In this document: in pieces, positions 38,088 to 49,184 of the stretch
Layout: each line of letters begins with the position of its first letter
Position numbering within the stretch: position 1 is the stretch's first letter
NCBI GenBank assembly: GCA_963681505.1
Contig: OY811971.1
Coordinates: 9,357,991 to 9,421,990 of the forward strand
From: Eunapius fragilis
Lineage: Eukaryota > Porifera > Demospongiae > Spongillida > Spongillidae
Length of the DNA: 64,000 nt
Reading direction: 5' to 3'
Made by a program: the position numbers and the translations under genes
The notes under the pieces: generated by a model
The model's input: the letters and a program-made list of their open reading frames with translations, nothing else
The model's database searches: none
What the model was told of the DNA's origin: nothing

Positions 38088-38526
38088 AGCAATCCTTGAA
38101 ATGCTGATCGATACAAAATAATGCTCGTGACGCAACGTATGAATTTAGTCATACACAAAGCAATCATATATTGTTTCCGAGTAGGGTATAATAATTAAAT
38201 AGATGTGGAGTTCCTCCCTCCTCCGCTCATCTATCGCACTCAATGGATGGTAATTGATGCGGGAGGCTACTATTAGTCCGATTCGAAGTGCTTGCGTCTG
38301 GCAGCGTTTCGAAGCATTCCACACCATCCGAAAATAGTTGGGAGTAGCCCGATCTTTGCATATTGGCGGAAGAATACGCGACGGTCGGGCTACGCCCAGC
38401 TAATCCGAAATGACGTGCTGTGTATATAAGATTTCAGAAAATGAAACGATCTAATGCCCATGCATTGCATTTGACATATCATTATAGCAAGCTACTCCTG
38501 TATGCATCTGCATGGTTCTCAATGGT
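38088..38526. other. Upstream flank of gene C
   Basis: Candidate promoter region for gene C (minus strand); no core-promoter motif is convincing. It contains an inverted pair GTAGCCCGA...TCGGGCTAC (about 38344-38395). Confidence 0.5.
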
Positions 38527-38795
38527 ACAAGTAAATAAAAACATTCTCTAACGAGAGAGTTGTTGGCATATAGGATTGACCAATGGTGGTGTAAAAAGCA
38601 TGGAAACAAGAGTGACAGAAATATTGAAATAGGCCTATATTTAGCCCATTATTCAGGCATGTGTGTTGTATTGTGTGCTAAATATAGGCCTATTTCAATA
38701 TTTCTGTCACTCTTGTTTCCATGCTTTTTACACCACCATTGGTCAATCCTATATGCCAACAACTCTCTCGTTAGAGAATGTTTTTATTTACTTGT
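38527..38795. mobile_element. Near-perfect 269-bp foldback palindrome
   Basis: Two arms of about 119 bp, from ACAAGTAAATAAAAAC to AGGCCTATATTTAGC, are identical by eye in reverse complement, separated by a loop of about 30 bp. A diverged relative is at 30387-30653, so it is a mobile family. Perfect arms mean recent insertion or recent arm correction. Confidence 0.93.
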
Positions 38796-40058
38796 TTCAT
38801 AAGTTTTTTTGCCGGCGGGAGTAGCTGCTGGTAGTGGTGTGGGCAGTGCTGGTGGTGGTGGTGGCAGAAGCGGGGCTTCTGGAGTGGTGGGGTGAAGGGG
38901 AGAGGAGTTGGAGGATGAATGTACTCTTCCTCCTCCGACCCCTCGTTGGTGAAAAACCCGCGAAGGTCGTCAGCCATCTACATATACGTAACAGAGAGTA
39001 TGATTAAATTTTTACATCTTTATTTTTTAAAGCAAAGTGCAGAGCCTTTACACATCTACATAGAGTATTATTAAATATTTACCTCTTTTTGCTAGCGGAT
39101 GAGTGGCTTTTATACCTGCAAAGCCTTACACGTGTGCAGACTGTGCTATAATTATATTAGTCCAATTCCATCATATGCGTGTCAGTTGTGCTAAAATTCT
39201 ATTGGTCAAATTTGATCCAGTAAAAATGGTCCCATCTAAACATGGAGGTGTAGCCTACATGCAGTTAAGTTGTATAGATGGGTAGTGTGGGAACTAAGGA
39301 AGTGAACTACATGGCAGTACATGGCAGCATGTAGATCGATCGATAAGGATATGTTCTCAGGTGAGGTCCTATCTGTGGACAGGGTCTGCAGCTTTATAAG
39401 TGTGGGCAGAAGGTCTGTTTTTATTTCACTGCATAAATGTGAGTGTGCTAGCTGCTAGAAGTACCTGATGGTGGCTTTATCTTACTTACTGCTGCACAGG
39501 CAGATCACTACCCCTAAGAATAGCTTTTTCAAGACCACCATTATACTCCATTGGTGCATGAGATTTGGGTTTATACAAGGAGTAGCTATATGGGAAAAGG
39601 ATATAGTTGCAGCCATTTAGTTCTCAGCCCTTGCAACTGTAACTATATTCATACAGTTGCAACATTCACGGCTAGACAAGGAAGTCTTCAGATAAGGAAG
39701 CTTTATCAGATTAAAATAACTACATGTGTACTGTACACACAGTTGAGTCACCATGCATGCTTTACATGTAAAGTGAATGGTTTTGTGCAGATCCGTGCTG
39801 TACATAGTCGGGCGGGCCCTACTACCCACAGGTAGTAGGGTGACAAACCCGACCAAACGCGGTAGTAGGGCCGCCCGACTATGCTGTACAAATGCTGCAT
39901 GCACAGCTTTTTAATGTTAATACAACATGCCATAACATACCTTTGGGTGGTAGTGGTAGTTCTGTGACCCCTGCGGTACCGCGTCCTCTCGGCAGCACAT
40001 TTAGCCAATCAGACAGCGGGATCATTTCAATAGACAATACCGACTCCTTTCAGATGCT
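38796..40058. other. Gene-free stretch
   Basis: No gene supported. It holds a short (GGT)n-rich piece (about 38850-38870), single-copy-looking AT-rich DNA and the GC-rich palindrome at 39803-39883. Confidence 0.55.
39803..39883. repeat. GC-rich palindrome with GTAGTAGGG arms
   Basis: CATAGTCGGGCGGGCCCTAC... pairs with ...GTAGGGCCGCCCGACTATG over about 24 bp, with an internal GGTAGTAGGG repeat in the loop. A strong hairpin in otherwise AT-rich DNA. Confidence 0.85.
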
Positions 40059-40059
40059 T

Positions 40060-40480
40060 TAATGGTAGCTGATATTTCTCCCTATTAGCAGGCGATTTCC
40101 CTCGAGGTCCTCTTCATATCGCCGCCTTTAGTTTTAGTTTTAGCAGCACGGTTCTCCTCGAGGTTCTTCATATCGCCGCCTTTGAGCAGCACGGTTCTCC
40201 TTGGGGTCCTCTTCGTATCGCCACCTTTTAGCAGATCGCTTAGATTCACTATCGGCCTTGTAGCTGTCGCGTACAGAGGCCTTCTTCATTTCGGGATCGG
40301 CCTTGTAGCTGTCGCGTACAGAGGCCTTCTTCATTTCGGGATCGGCCTTGTAGCTGTCGCGTACAGAGGCCTTCTTTTTTTGGGGATTGGCCTTGTAGAG
40401 CGCTCGGGCTTTAGCTTTGTTCTCGTATTGCTTTGGAGGTATTCCGCTCGTTGCTTAGATCTCCTCTATTGCATTTTTAG
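40060..40480 (-). pseudogene. Fragment of an SYKADPE-repeat protein gene
   Basis: Minus-strand frame of short charged repeats: KKASVRDSYKADPEM three times, then KRSAKRWRYEEDPKENRAAQ and RRRYEEPRGE, a stop, and a further RRRYEEDLEGN unit. Such K/R/E/Y-rich repeats recur in predicted sponge proteins (from memory), often ahead of helicase or OTU-like domains, none of which is here. The start is unclear. The upstream flank is shared with 32.8 kb, and the downstream flank is the end of the Ngaro-like element. Confidence 0.55.
40251..40400. repeat. 45-bp minisatellite (3.3 units), coding in frame
   Basis: ATCGGCCTTGTAGCTGTCGC recurs at 40251, 40296 and 40341, with a diverged start at 40386. The period of 45 bp is 15 codons, preserving the RDSYKADPE frame on the minus strand. 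Confidence 0.93.
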
Positions 40481-40524
40481 AAAAAGAACTTCACTAATAT
40501 TAGCCAACGTAACAACTAATATAT

Positions 40525-41330
40525 TAACCCAAGCAGTTGTCTGCTACATCCTTGCTAATACAGTTTTGGGAGAACGGTCCGTAGGAGAGCTGCTCGGTTC
40601 CAGACCCTCCCCCCAATTGGCTCAGGGGCACGTGACCCCGACCACTTAGGAGAGTGAGCTCCACCTACTTACCGAGTCACGCCGAGTATATCGGCGGAAA
40701 AAAAAAAGATCTAGGCAAGCAGATGCGTCAGCCGCAGTAGAAATGGCGGATTAATAATGAGACACGTGTTCGCTCGCCCTTTGCGCTTGCGGGGTCCCCC
40801 TAATTGATGCGCACCTGTTGGGTTAACTTCGTTTAACTGTATTTAAACGGTATTTAACCCAAGCAGTTGTCTGCTACATCCTTGCTAATACAGTTTTGGG
40901 AGAACGGTCCGTAGGAGAGCTGCTCGGTTCCAGACCCTCCCCCCAATTGGCTCAGGGGCACGTGACCCCGACCACTTAGGAGAGTGAGCTCCACCTACTT
41001 ACCGAGTCACGCCGAGTATATCGGCGGAAAAAAAAAAAGATCTAGGCAAGCAGATGCGTCAGCCGCAGTAGAAATGGCGGATTAATAATGAGACACGTGT
41101 TCGCTCGCCCTTTGCGCTTGCGGGGTCCCCCTAATTGATGCGCACCTGTTGGGTTAACTTCGTTTAACTGTATTTAAACGGTATTTAACCCAAGCAGTTG
41201 TCTGCTACATCCTTGCTAATACAGTTTTGGGAGAACGGTCCGTAGGAGAGCTGCTCGGTTCCAGACCCTCCCCCCAGTTGGCTCGGGGGCACGTGACCCT
41301 GACCACTTAGCACTGTTGGGGAGTGAGCTC
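40525..41330. repeat. Split direct repeat array, period about 331 bp
   Basis: AACCCAAGCAGTTGTCTGCT begins at 40526, 40856 and 41187. Units 1 and 2 are almost identical (one A-run length change). Unit 3 keeps only the B part, then runs into the recombinase region. The A part is repeated once more at 46288-46437. Confidence 0.95.
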
Positions 41331-41473
41331 CACCTACCCACAAGGGATGCGCGCATCCCCCGAACTCCCCATGGTTTGCATACGCGACCGCTTCCCCGAG
41401 CACTTGGGATCAATTCGATTCGCTCACGCAAATACTGCCGTATTAAACTGCCTAGACTTAATGTCGATGTTAC

Positions 41474-42566
41474 TCAGTCAGCGAGCCTCGTTGAGATCGC
41501 TGCAAGACGTTCCCTCGGCACACGGATATATGCCAAGTAGGCGCTACTCTTCCACCGACCCAATGTTTGGATCAAGGAGTCGTCCACTCCTGCGGTTGCT
41601 GCTGCCGTGCCGCCCCGATCCGGAAGCTGTGGCCCGCATAATTCCGGTCGTCCACATGTATAACGTACACCGGCTAGGGACAGAGTTCTCCTCACATGAT
41701 CTACGAAGGCGGCCTTTGTCAAAGGACGCTGGTCGTAGTGTTGGAACAGAGGCCCCTCCTGGCCTCCCCGCACCGCTAGGTAAGCCAATAGGGCTACAGC
41801 TGTTTGCCGGTCCTGCCCACGGAGATGGTCACGCCCTTTCTGAAAGGATCCGTCTTGGACGCTTTGAGCGTGAGGTGTATTATTTCCGGCCTCCCAGCTC
41901 TGTCGACTGACACATCGTTCATACTAAGGTGACTCTGGGGGCAGTACGAGCTGTCAATGAGCGATGGAACTGTCAGCTCCCCTGGCCTCAAGAAGCCGAA
42001 ATAGCACACACACACACCGCCGCCCAAAGCATGATGTTATTGAAATCGCGCCCGTTTTTGCTCAGGACGTCCTTCATCTTTAGCAAGAGGGCCGGGGTGA
42101 TCGGCAAGCGGGACCGTTTAGTTTCCGGGGTCGACTTCGACCTCTCGATTCTGGCTCCCTTCAACACATACTGCAGTCGGGGCATTTCGGATACGAACGG
42201 ATCACCCAAGCCGCTCATGATTTGAAGGTGACGCACGGCCGAAAGGTACGACTTCATCGTTTGGTGAGATAAGTCATGTACAAACATCCATGCAACGAAT
42301 CTGCACAAAATGTCCTCATTCGTAGGTAGCGGCTGGGTGTGCTCCTCTGCGCAGTAAGTCAGGTATCGGCCCTGTGCCGAGCAATAGGTACGCCTGGTGG
42401 CAGGGGCAAGGGATTCCCGAAGGAGTCTCTCAGCCACCTGACCCAGGTCTTGTTGGTCCATTCTCCAGGTACCCAGCCCAGTTGTTGTAGCCAGAGTGGA
42501 ATCACCGTTGGGTCGCCTCCGGTACCTTAGAACGGAAGGAAGACAGACGGTTACGTGACAGATCAT
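41474..42566 (-). pseudogene. Tyrosine recombinase of the Ngaro-like element
   Basis: N-terminal SAM-like core-binding region about 42450-42090 (SLAPATRRTYCSAQGRYLTY, LCRFVAWMFVHDLSHQTMKS). The catalytic domain continues in other frames: first Arg in GFLRPGELT (about 41985), second box GHSFRIGAA (about 41615), then AGVDDSLIQTLGRWKSSAY ending in the candidate nucleophile Tyr (about 41535). At least three frameshifts separate these. Its expected role is to integrate circular element DNA by site-specific recombination. The residues are retained but the frame is broken. Confidence 0.85.
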
Positions 42567-42699
42567 CAGCTCTGTCGTTGTCCACCCCTGCTATATGGCG
42601 AGCCACTAGGGATAAGCTATACTTGGCCTCCACAAAATGGATACATCTCAGGATATGGGATAGATGCACGTCCTTCGAGTTGCCGTGCATGGTTAATGA

Positions 42700-43850
42700 C
42701 ATCCACTAATGCCCGATTGTCAGTTCCAACAGACAACTCCCCCTCTCCAATGAACCCCCCAAACAAAACAGCCTCACATTATGGGGACAAACTCCTTTAC
42801 CGAGATGGACCAATCGCTCGTCTCCCCCGCCCACGGGATTTGCAGCCACCGTGTACCCCAATATGCTCCGCAACCCCAACTGCCAGACGCGTCGCTCCAC
42901 ACTAGGTGGTCCGGGTTCTCCTTCTGGCTGTCCCATAGCATCGACACACCATTCCATTGGGGCAAGAATGTAAACCACCACCCTATGTCCGATCGACATT
43001 CACCGTTGAGGCGGATGCATCGGTTCAGGTTCCGGGTACCAGCGGACACGTTTATTAACCGACGTAGGAAACGCCTACCTGGGCGGACTACCTTACACGC
43101 GTGGCTCAGCACACCTATCAACGACAGTAGCTCACGCTTCGTGCAACTCTTACGCCCGACGGCCCGTACCACTCTTTAATTGCCGCCGTCAGCAATCCCA
43201 GTTTCTTCTCCGGAAGGCGGAGCTCCATAGCCTCTGTGTCGACCTCAATGCCTAGGAATGTCAGGCAAGTGGCTGGCCCTCCCAGCTTCTCCACCGATAG
43301 AGGGACACCCAACCGCTCGAACGACTCCAGGACTGCATCCAGGCCGAGCATTATGAAATCATCTAGATAGTGGTCCACGTGATCCACACCCCCTCTTCAT
43401 TCCAACAAGTCTGCTAGCGCGGTGAAGATCTTCGGCGCCGAACGTAGCCCAAATGGTAAAGCCGTGTCTACATATGCTTGACCCTGCCACTCCATGCCTA
43501 ACAGCAAGCGATCGTCCGGGTGCACGCGGGCATCAATCGGTAGGCATTCCTTATATCCACCTTCGTCATCAGTGCCCCTCTTCCCAGCGCTAGGATCGTC
43601 TTTGCAACGTCGTCTACCCTAATGTACGACAACGTGCACACCTCACTATCGATCCCGTCGTTCACGTGAGGGGATGACAGGTCTACTATCAGCCGCCATT
43701 TTCCGGTCTGGTGCCCCTTAGGTATTACCCCGAACGGGCTGAAGTGCAAACCTACCGCTTCTGGCATACCCATTCGTATAATCCTTCCTTGGGCACACTC
43801 TTCTTTGAGGTAAACAGTCTGCCTGTGTATGATGTTCGTGTTTCTGGGCC
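42700..43850 (-). pseudogene. Reverse transcriptase and RNase H of the Ngaro-like element
   Basis: The RT region begins around 43815 (YLKEECAQGRIIRMG). It includes FSPFGVIPKGHQTGKWRLIV, VDLSSPHVNDGID and GALMTKVDIRNAYRLMP, then after a frameshift HYLDDFIMLG with the active site YLDD at 43369-43358. RNase H follows (LVWSDASGSWGCGAYWG, about 42880), then a C-terminal IPYPEM-like zone toward the recombinase. Frameshifts near 43500, 43390 and 43170. RT plus RNase H copy the element RNA. Confidence 0.85.
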
Positions 43851-44275
43851 TATGAATCAATGTAGTGCAGGTGCAAGATACATGCATTTCTCAAAACATC
43901 ACACCACTACTGCCCTCATCCCCTGATCCGTGTCAGTAATTCAGTGTCACATCTTACCAATGTTAGGTGGAGTTTACATGGCACCAGATCAGACCAGAGA
44001 GCATTATTTTTTATTTATTTCTTTACTGTTCTATTATGCTTCTTACTACTTACTTCCATCTCCAACCTCTCATCTCACCCCATCCACACCAATCTCGGGA
44101 TGGTTGATGCAAGTAATGGTTGTAAGTCACACTCTGCTTGCGCAGGTGGAGTTTACCTGACCACACCGACCCACGAGAAGAGGTTGATCTGCCCCCCTCA
44201 CACTCACAGGTGTTTCTAAGCCTATTAAGGTCCCACTTTAATATGCTTGGTTTCAATGAGGTTTACAAACAGAAG

Positions 44276-46255
44276 TCACAACTTAGCCACTCCTTTCTTG
44301 CACTCTGCACTTGGGTGCCTGCCACCACACAGTGCACACTTGTGCTGAAAGCGGCACTTCAGGTTGTAGGGGCATGACCCCTCCCTATTATAGCGGTAGC
44401 ATATATCCGGCTTCATCTTGCTCTCCCGCTCCACTTTGACCGGCTTCATACCAAAGTCTCCCTGCTGTGGTGGACTTGCCACCCTATTAGCCCTGCCCAC
44501 AAAGCACTGGTTAAACAGCTGAGGATCCAGCTGAGACCAGGCCTTGTTCCCCGTGAACCATCGCCATCTGTCGGAACCTGACATCATACTCCCTCCATGC
44601 TGGTTCCTCGTACTCCCGGTGCGACCGGAGGATATGCAGCATGTAGGCCAACATTTCAGGCATCATATCCGGGTGCTTCATCCCCACTGCAGCAGTGTAA
44701 ATTGTGAAACACATGGTCCACGTCCGAACATCCTCCACTGACTTCTTCTTGGCCCGAGCCACCACCAGGCCAGGGAGGATCACATAGCGGCGAGGATCTG
44801 GCTCTGGGTCTAACACCTCCTGCCACTGGGCAGGTCGGAGATCCGCCATATCGACAAATTCTAACACCTGGATCCGTTCCACCAGCCTCTTTGCCAAGGG
44901 AGGAAAACCATTGCCCACCGATACGTATGACAGTCGACTGGAGCCTGCTGCCTCTTGTGGCCACCACCAGTTGGCACCCTCTGCTTTCCCACCCCCAGCA
45001 GTAGCCAGAAGCTGACCCACAGACTGCAGGTTTGTACTAGCACCTTCTGCCAGTCTCTGTTGCGCCAGAACCCTCTGCTGCTCCCCCCGCACTGGCAACT
45101 GTGGGACCTGATCCAAGGAGGGTTCTACCCCTACTGCCCCCGCATAAGGAAATTGACCCTTCATAGCCAGTGTACAGCTGGCCCCCCCCCCCCCACCATG
45201 CCTCTAATGAATGTCAAGTCTACCCCCATTTGCTGTTGACATGGCCTAAGTCCGCAACTACTGGGTATCCCTTCCAGTCATTTCTGCAGCCCTAACTTCC
45301 CACTGCTGGGTAACCCTCCCTAGCTATTAGCATAGCCCACCTCTGTTCCTACTTAGTATACATCTAGCCGCTTATGCAACCCCGCCCCCTTAACTACTGA
45401 GTCTCAACATCCAGCTACTAGCATAGCCGATCTCTGCTCCTACTGAGAATTCATTCCTAACCATTTACGTAGCCTATTCCCACCACTACTGGGTCTCCAC
45501 CCCCAGCCATTACCACGGCTATTGGGTAACCACTCCCAGCCATTACCACGACTACTGGGTAACCACTCCCAGCCATTTCCATGACTACCAGGTATCCATT
45601 CCCAGCCATTTCCACCACTACTGGGACTTCATTCTCAGCCATCTACGTGGCCTCTTATCCACCACTACTGGGTATCCATTCCCAGCCATTTACGTGGCCT
45701 CTTATTTACCACTACTGGGTATCCATTCCCAGCTGTTTACGTGGCCCCCTTTCCTGCCACTACTGGGTATCCATTCCCAGCCGTTTACGTGGCCCCCTTT
45801 CCCGCCATTACTGGGTATCCATTCCCAGCCGTTTAAGTGGCCCCCCTTTTCGCCCCTACTGGTTATCCATTCCCAGCCATTTACGTGGCCCTTCGTTATT
45901 CACCGTTTAAAGCCACACTACAAACCATATTATCCAGCTCTTAATTTTCGCTTACCCGTCGTCCCACCCGACGGCAATGACTCAGGCTGCTGCTGCTGAC
46001 TCCGGCCTTCGTCAAACACCTCCTTGGCCACGCACCTCATCACCGTATTCAGGCTCTCCAGGGTTATCTCGACCCTCTGCTGGTTCTCTCTGCTGGTTCC
46101 CTCTGCTGGTACCCTCGACCCTCTGCTGTTTCCCTCTGCTGGTTCGTTGAGGAAGCATCCTGCTGGTTCGCTGAGGAAGCATCCTGCTGTACTTGTGCAG
46201 ATGTCGCACCCTGTTGCCCTTGCATATCCGCTGCTTGGTTCCCCTTTTCAGCCAT
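44276..46255 (-). pseudogene. Gag-like region of the Ngaro-like element
   Basis: Three parts on the minus strand. First is a Gln/Ala-rich N-terminus from a plausible ATG at 46255 (MAEKGNQAADMQGQQGATSA). Second is a central domain at 45164-44560 (PPLAKRLVERIQVLEFVDMA, DLRPAQWQEVLDPEPDP). Third is a C-terminal piece with a CCCH-type finger ICYRYNREGSCPYNLKCRFQH and CALCGGRHPSAEC (about 44390-44310). The middle and last parts are in different frames (shift near 44565). The N-terminal and central parts are separated by expanded minisatellite DNA (45.24-45.96 kb). Between about 43850 and 44270 I recognise nothing; it may be an insertion. Confidence 0.72.
45440..45900. repeat. Imperfect minisatellite, core CTGGGTATCCATTCCCAGCC
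   Basis: About ten units of roughly 35-48 bp, alternating CTACTGGGTATCCATTCCC and AGCCATTTACGTGGCC. It lies within the gag region of the retrotransposon. Confidence 0.88.
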
Positions 46256-46437
46256 TAGGAAACGCAAAAAAAAAAAAAAAAAAAATAGATCTAGGCAAGC
46301 AGATACGTCAGCCGCAGTAGAAATGGCGGATTAATAATGAGACACGTGTTCGCTCGCCCTTTGCGCTTGCGGGGTCCCCCTAATTGATGCGCACCTGTTG
46401 GGTTAACTTCGTTTAACTGTATTTAAACGGTATTTAA

Positions 46438-47496
46438 ACTGGATAAATTTAGTGCAGGTTAGAGTATTTATAACTGCCTAAAATTATTAATAAATAGAAC
46501 TTGATATATGTATGTCTATATGACATGTAAGGATAAAGTGCCGGTAAATTTCGAAGCGATTGGTACTATTCCCGTCCTCCAAAACCGTTCCTAGCTCGAG
46601 TTATACCTTCCTAAGAAGAAGAACGATGGAGAATTATTTTGGGACTGGGCACGAGAAACAGGAAATTGTTTGTTTCTCTATAACCACACCGTTTTATGAC
46701 ACGGAACTAACGTAGAACTGTAGATCGCTGTGTTCTCATTCCATCGCGATAAAGAGATAAGCGATCCGTTTCTCCATTGTCCCTCCAGACGCTAGTGAAG
46801 TTTTTTTAATGACATTCATCAACCCTCAATCAATCCTATATTGAACCTGCTGCCGCAGGTTCAGATATAGTGAATGTTGTAGCCAACCATGCAATCAATA
46901 AAAATAAAAAAAACTAACATTGTACTGCCGGTTCCACAACAAGCAATGGCTCCACAACAGCCCTGGCACCTCAAGCAGTTTTGACTGCACAACCCCACAA
47001 CAGCCCTGGCACCACTACCAGCCTTGGCTCCTCCACAAGCTCTGACCTCACAACTAGCTCTGACCTCATGCACGCAACCCAGGCTCAGCGGCTCAACAAA
47101 AACAGGTCTATATTATAAGTATGGTGTCAATAAAAGTTTCACAGCCAACTCTGCATGGCTCTCAGCTATGCATGGGTGCATGCATGCATGCAGTTTTTTA
47201 AAACTAAGGATTGATAAAGCATTTCAATTTTTTTTTTTCAGTTCTCCATTTGCATGTATCCGGCTCTGTATATTGCAAGGAATTTATGGGCAATTTTAAA
47301 TTTATTTTCACTTGATGGTGAGCAAACTGATGACCACTAAACTAAAAGTATACCTTTGCACCATTACACATGTATAATACATGTGTATGCATATATGGGG
47401 TGGGGGGGGGGGTGTCAACAAGTCGGGTCGAAGGGGAGGTTGTACTACAGCCAACTGTGAGCTTTGAACATTTTAGAATACAATGATGTGCATCTA
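46438..47496. other. Flank of the Ngaro-like element, no gene
   Basis: 46550-46825 is the diverged copy of the repeat seen uninterrupted at 33.05-33.5 kb. 46920-47050 holds short imperfect repeats (CCACAACAGCCCTGGCACC). A G-rich run occurs at about 47398-47412. No coding support. Confidence 0.6.
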
Positions 47497-47504
47497 CCCT
47501 TAAT

Positions 47505-48664
47505 TAGGGTGTGTAACCTTTTTTATAAATCAAAATCGATTATTTTGACTATGAAAAAAAGTCCAATCGATTTTTCAGGTTTATAGCAACTTGCAAATCG
47601 GTTAGTAGAAACTACAAATCGATTTTGGCGATTAATGCACTATTAATTTGCCAACGATTACCTAGGTTTTTTTTCCAGGTTTGTCCTTTTTAAATAATGG
47701 CACGATAAGTCAATTTCTCAAGTCTAATACTAGTTAGTATAGCCAGTTTTATTGCTCATCAGTTACTTATGCCAACGTAAAATAATTAAAACAACAAAGA
47801 TAGTATCCACAGGGACTAGGAACGATGTGAATGCCAATATTACGCCAAACCATGACCCGCAAGCTTTTTTTTTCACCGAAAAACACGTGGTTATGTGTTT
47901 CCCCGCTACCATAGTATTCAGTACTAAGAGTGGGAGAAGTAAGATTTTAATTTATTAAGATAAAAATGAAAATGAACAGTTTGTCCATCCCGCAGCTTGC
48001 GCCGGCTAATTTCTTGTACAAAATGCCTTAAACATGCACGTACATGTATCATACCTATCCGCCACAATTGGCAGTTATAATCCATTATTCGCCCTCATTA
48101 TACAATTCAATAAGTACTGAGCAGTGCCAGCTAGACACCTCATGGTGGAACACCGCTCCACGCATATGACAAAGCCGCCAATCGAGACATGTACGATATT
48201 TAGAACGTCATGGCCGAACGTCTGGAAACAAGCCAGTGTACCGTGCAAAAGAGTACGTAGCGCGTTTGATTAATCCACATGTACAATACGTGTGAACGTA
48301 TATATTTAAATAGCCGTACCCAGGGCCCCACCGCGTATATTGAAGGAGGGGACACTGATGGTTACCTTCAGCCGGGTCCCCAGACGTGCGACTATACATC
48401 ACGATGTTTCTTTTTTAACCCGTCAGTATGCTTTGTGCAGGCGGGAAAAGCGAAGGGCATATTAAAAGGGGTAATCGATTTGCTACCGATTTTTGCATAT
48501 GAAGGAAACGAATATCGACCAATCGCGACTATGAAAAACAGAATCGGTTATTTTGACTAAAGGAAATTCTGCAATCGGTAACCTGCTATTCTACTAAGTG
48601 CATAGTCGACCGAATAGGTAATCGCGATTAACCTACAAAACCTGAAAATCGGTTACACACCCTA
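47505..48664. mobile_element. Non-autonomous hAT element with 8-bp target duplication
   Basis: Termini TAGGGTGTGTAACC / GGTTACACACCCTA (perfect 14 bp) are flanked by identical CCCTTAAT at 47497-47504 and 48665-48672. Both subterminal zones carry repeated AATCGATT / AATCGGTT motifs in both orientations and TATTTTGACTA. The 1160-bp interior has no transposase frame. Confidence 0.95.
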
Positions 48665-48861
48665 CCCTTAATAGGAAAGCATTTATCAAAGACAGTTGTT
48701 GTGGCATATTCCGCAGTCTACATGGCTGCATGTGTTATAATCTTACTAATTTTTTGAACACTAAAATCGACGGGGGGGGGGGGGGGCAAAGAAATTGGTA
48801 TGGACCCCATCGTCCAATACTGTAGAGCTTGAAGAGAGAATTATGACTTTTAAAAATAAAA

Positions 48862-49063
48862 ATCGATTCCTCGCAGTGAAAGTAGCTAGTTAGGACCCAA
48901 GTACAATTTGTAAACCCTCGCTAAAACCTTGAGCATGTTTTAACCCGGCAATTAACACGTATCTCTGCAACGGCCGGGTTAAAATGTTAATTACTAGGTT
49001 TTAGCGAGGGTCTACAGATTGTACTTGGGTGCTAATGAGTTACTTTCATTGCGAGGAATCGAT
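48862..49063. mobile_element. Foldback element with CGATTCCTCGC ends
   Basis: Left arm CGATTCCTCGCAGTGAAAGT...ACCCAAGTACAAT...CCCTCGCTAAAACCT pairs with right arm AGGTTTTAGCGAGGG...ATTGTACTTGGGT...ACTTTCATTGCGAGGAATCG. A further inner pair TTTTAACCCGGC/GCCGGGTTAAAA lies near the centre. Confidence 0.88.
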
Positions 49064-49184
49064 CGGTGTGACTCCCATGTGAATCTGAAGTGAAACAAAA
49101 AAGATACAAAATGCGATAAAATGTAAGGGGCAAACCGGGCAATGGTGCACCCTCGTTTTTAAATCCCTCGTATCTTTTTTCTTA

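Larger units (their letters stand above)
40525..46437 (-). mobile_element. Ngaro/DIRS-like tyrosine-recombinase retrotransposon with split direct repeats
   Basis: Read on the minus strand: A1 repeat (46437-about 46288), gag-like region with CCCH finger, RT plus RNase H, tyrosine recombinase, then B1-A2-B2-A3-B3. The A block (AGATCTAGGCAAGCAGAT...CGGTATTTAA) lies at the 5' end and twice downstream. The B block (AACCCAAGCAGTTG...CGTGACCCC) occurs only downstream, three times. This A1-ORFs-B1-A2-B2 layout is the split direct repeat of Ngaro-type elements; one extra A-B unit is present. There is no LTR and no DDE integrase. All frames are broken. Each end abuts a piece of another repeat that is found uninterrupted at 32.8-33.5 kb. 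Confidence 0.88.

Noticed and set aside
41316-41910. Plus-strand 195-residue frame
   Set aside because: Antisense shadow of the tyrosine recombinase, whose motifs are on the minus strand.
45581-45999. PLLGIHSQPFTWP repeat frames on the plus strand
   Set aside because: Minisatellite inside a minus-strand retrotransposon; no independent evidence.
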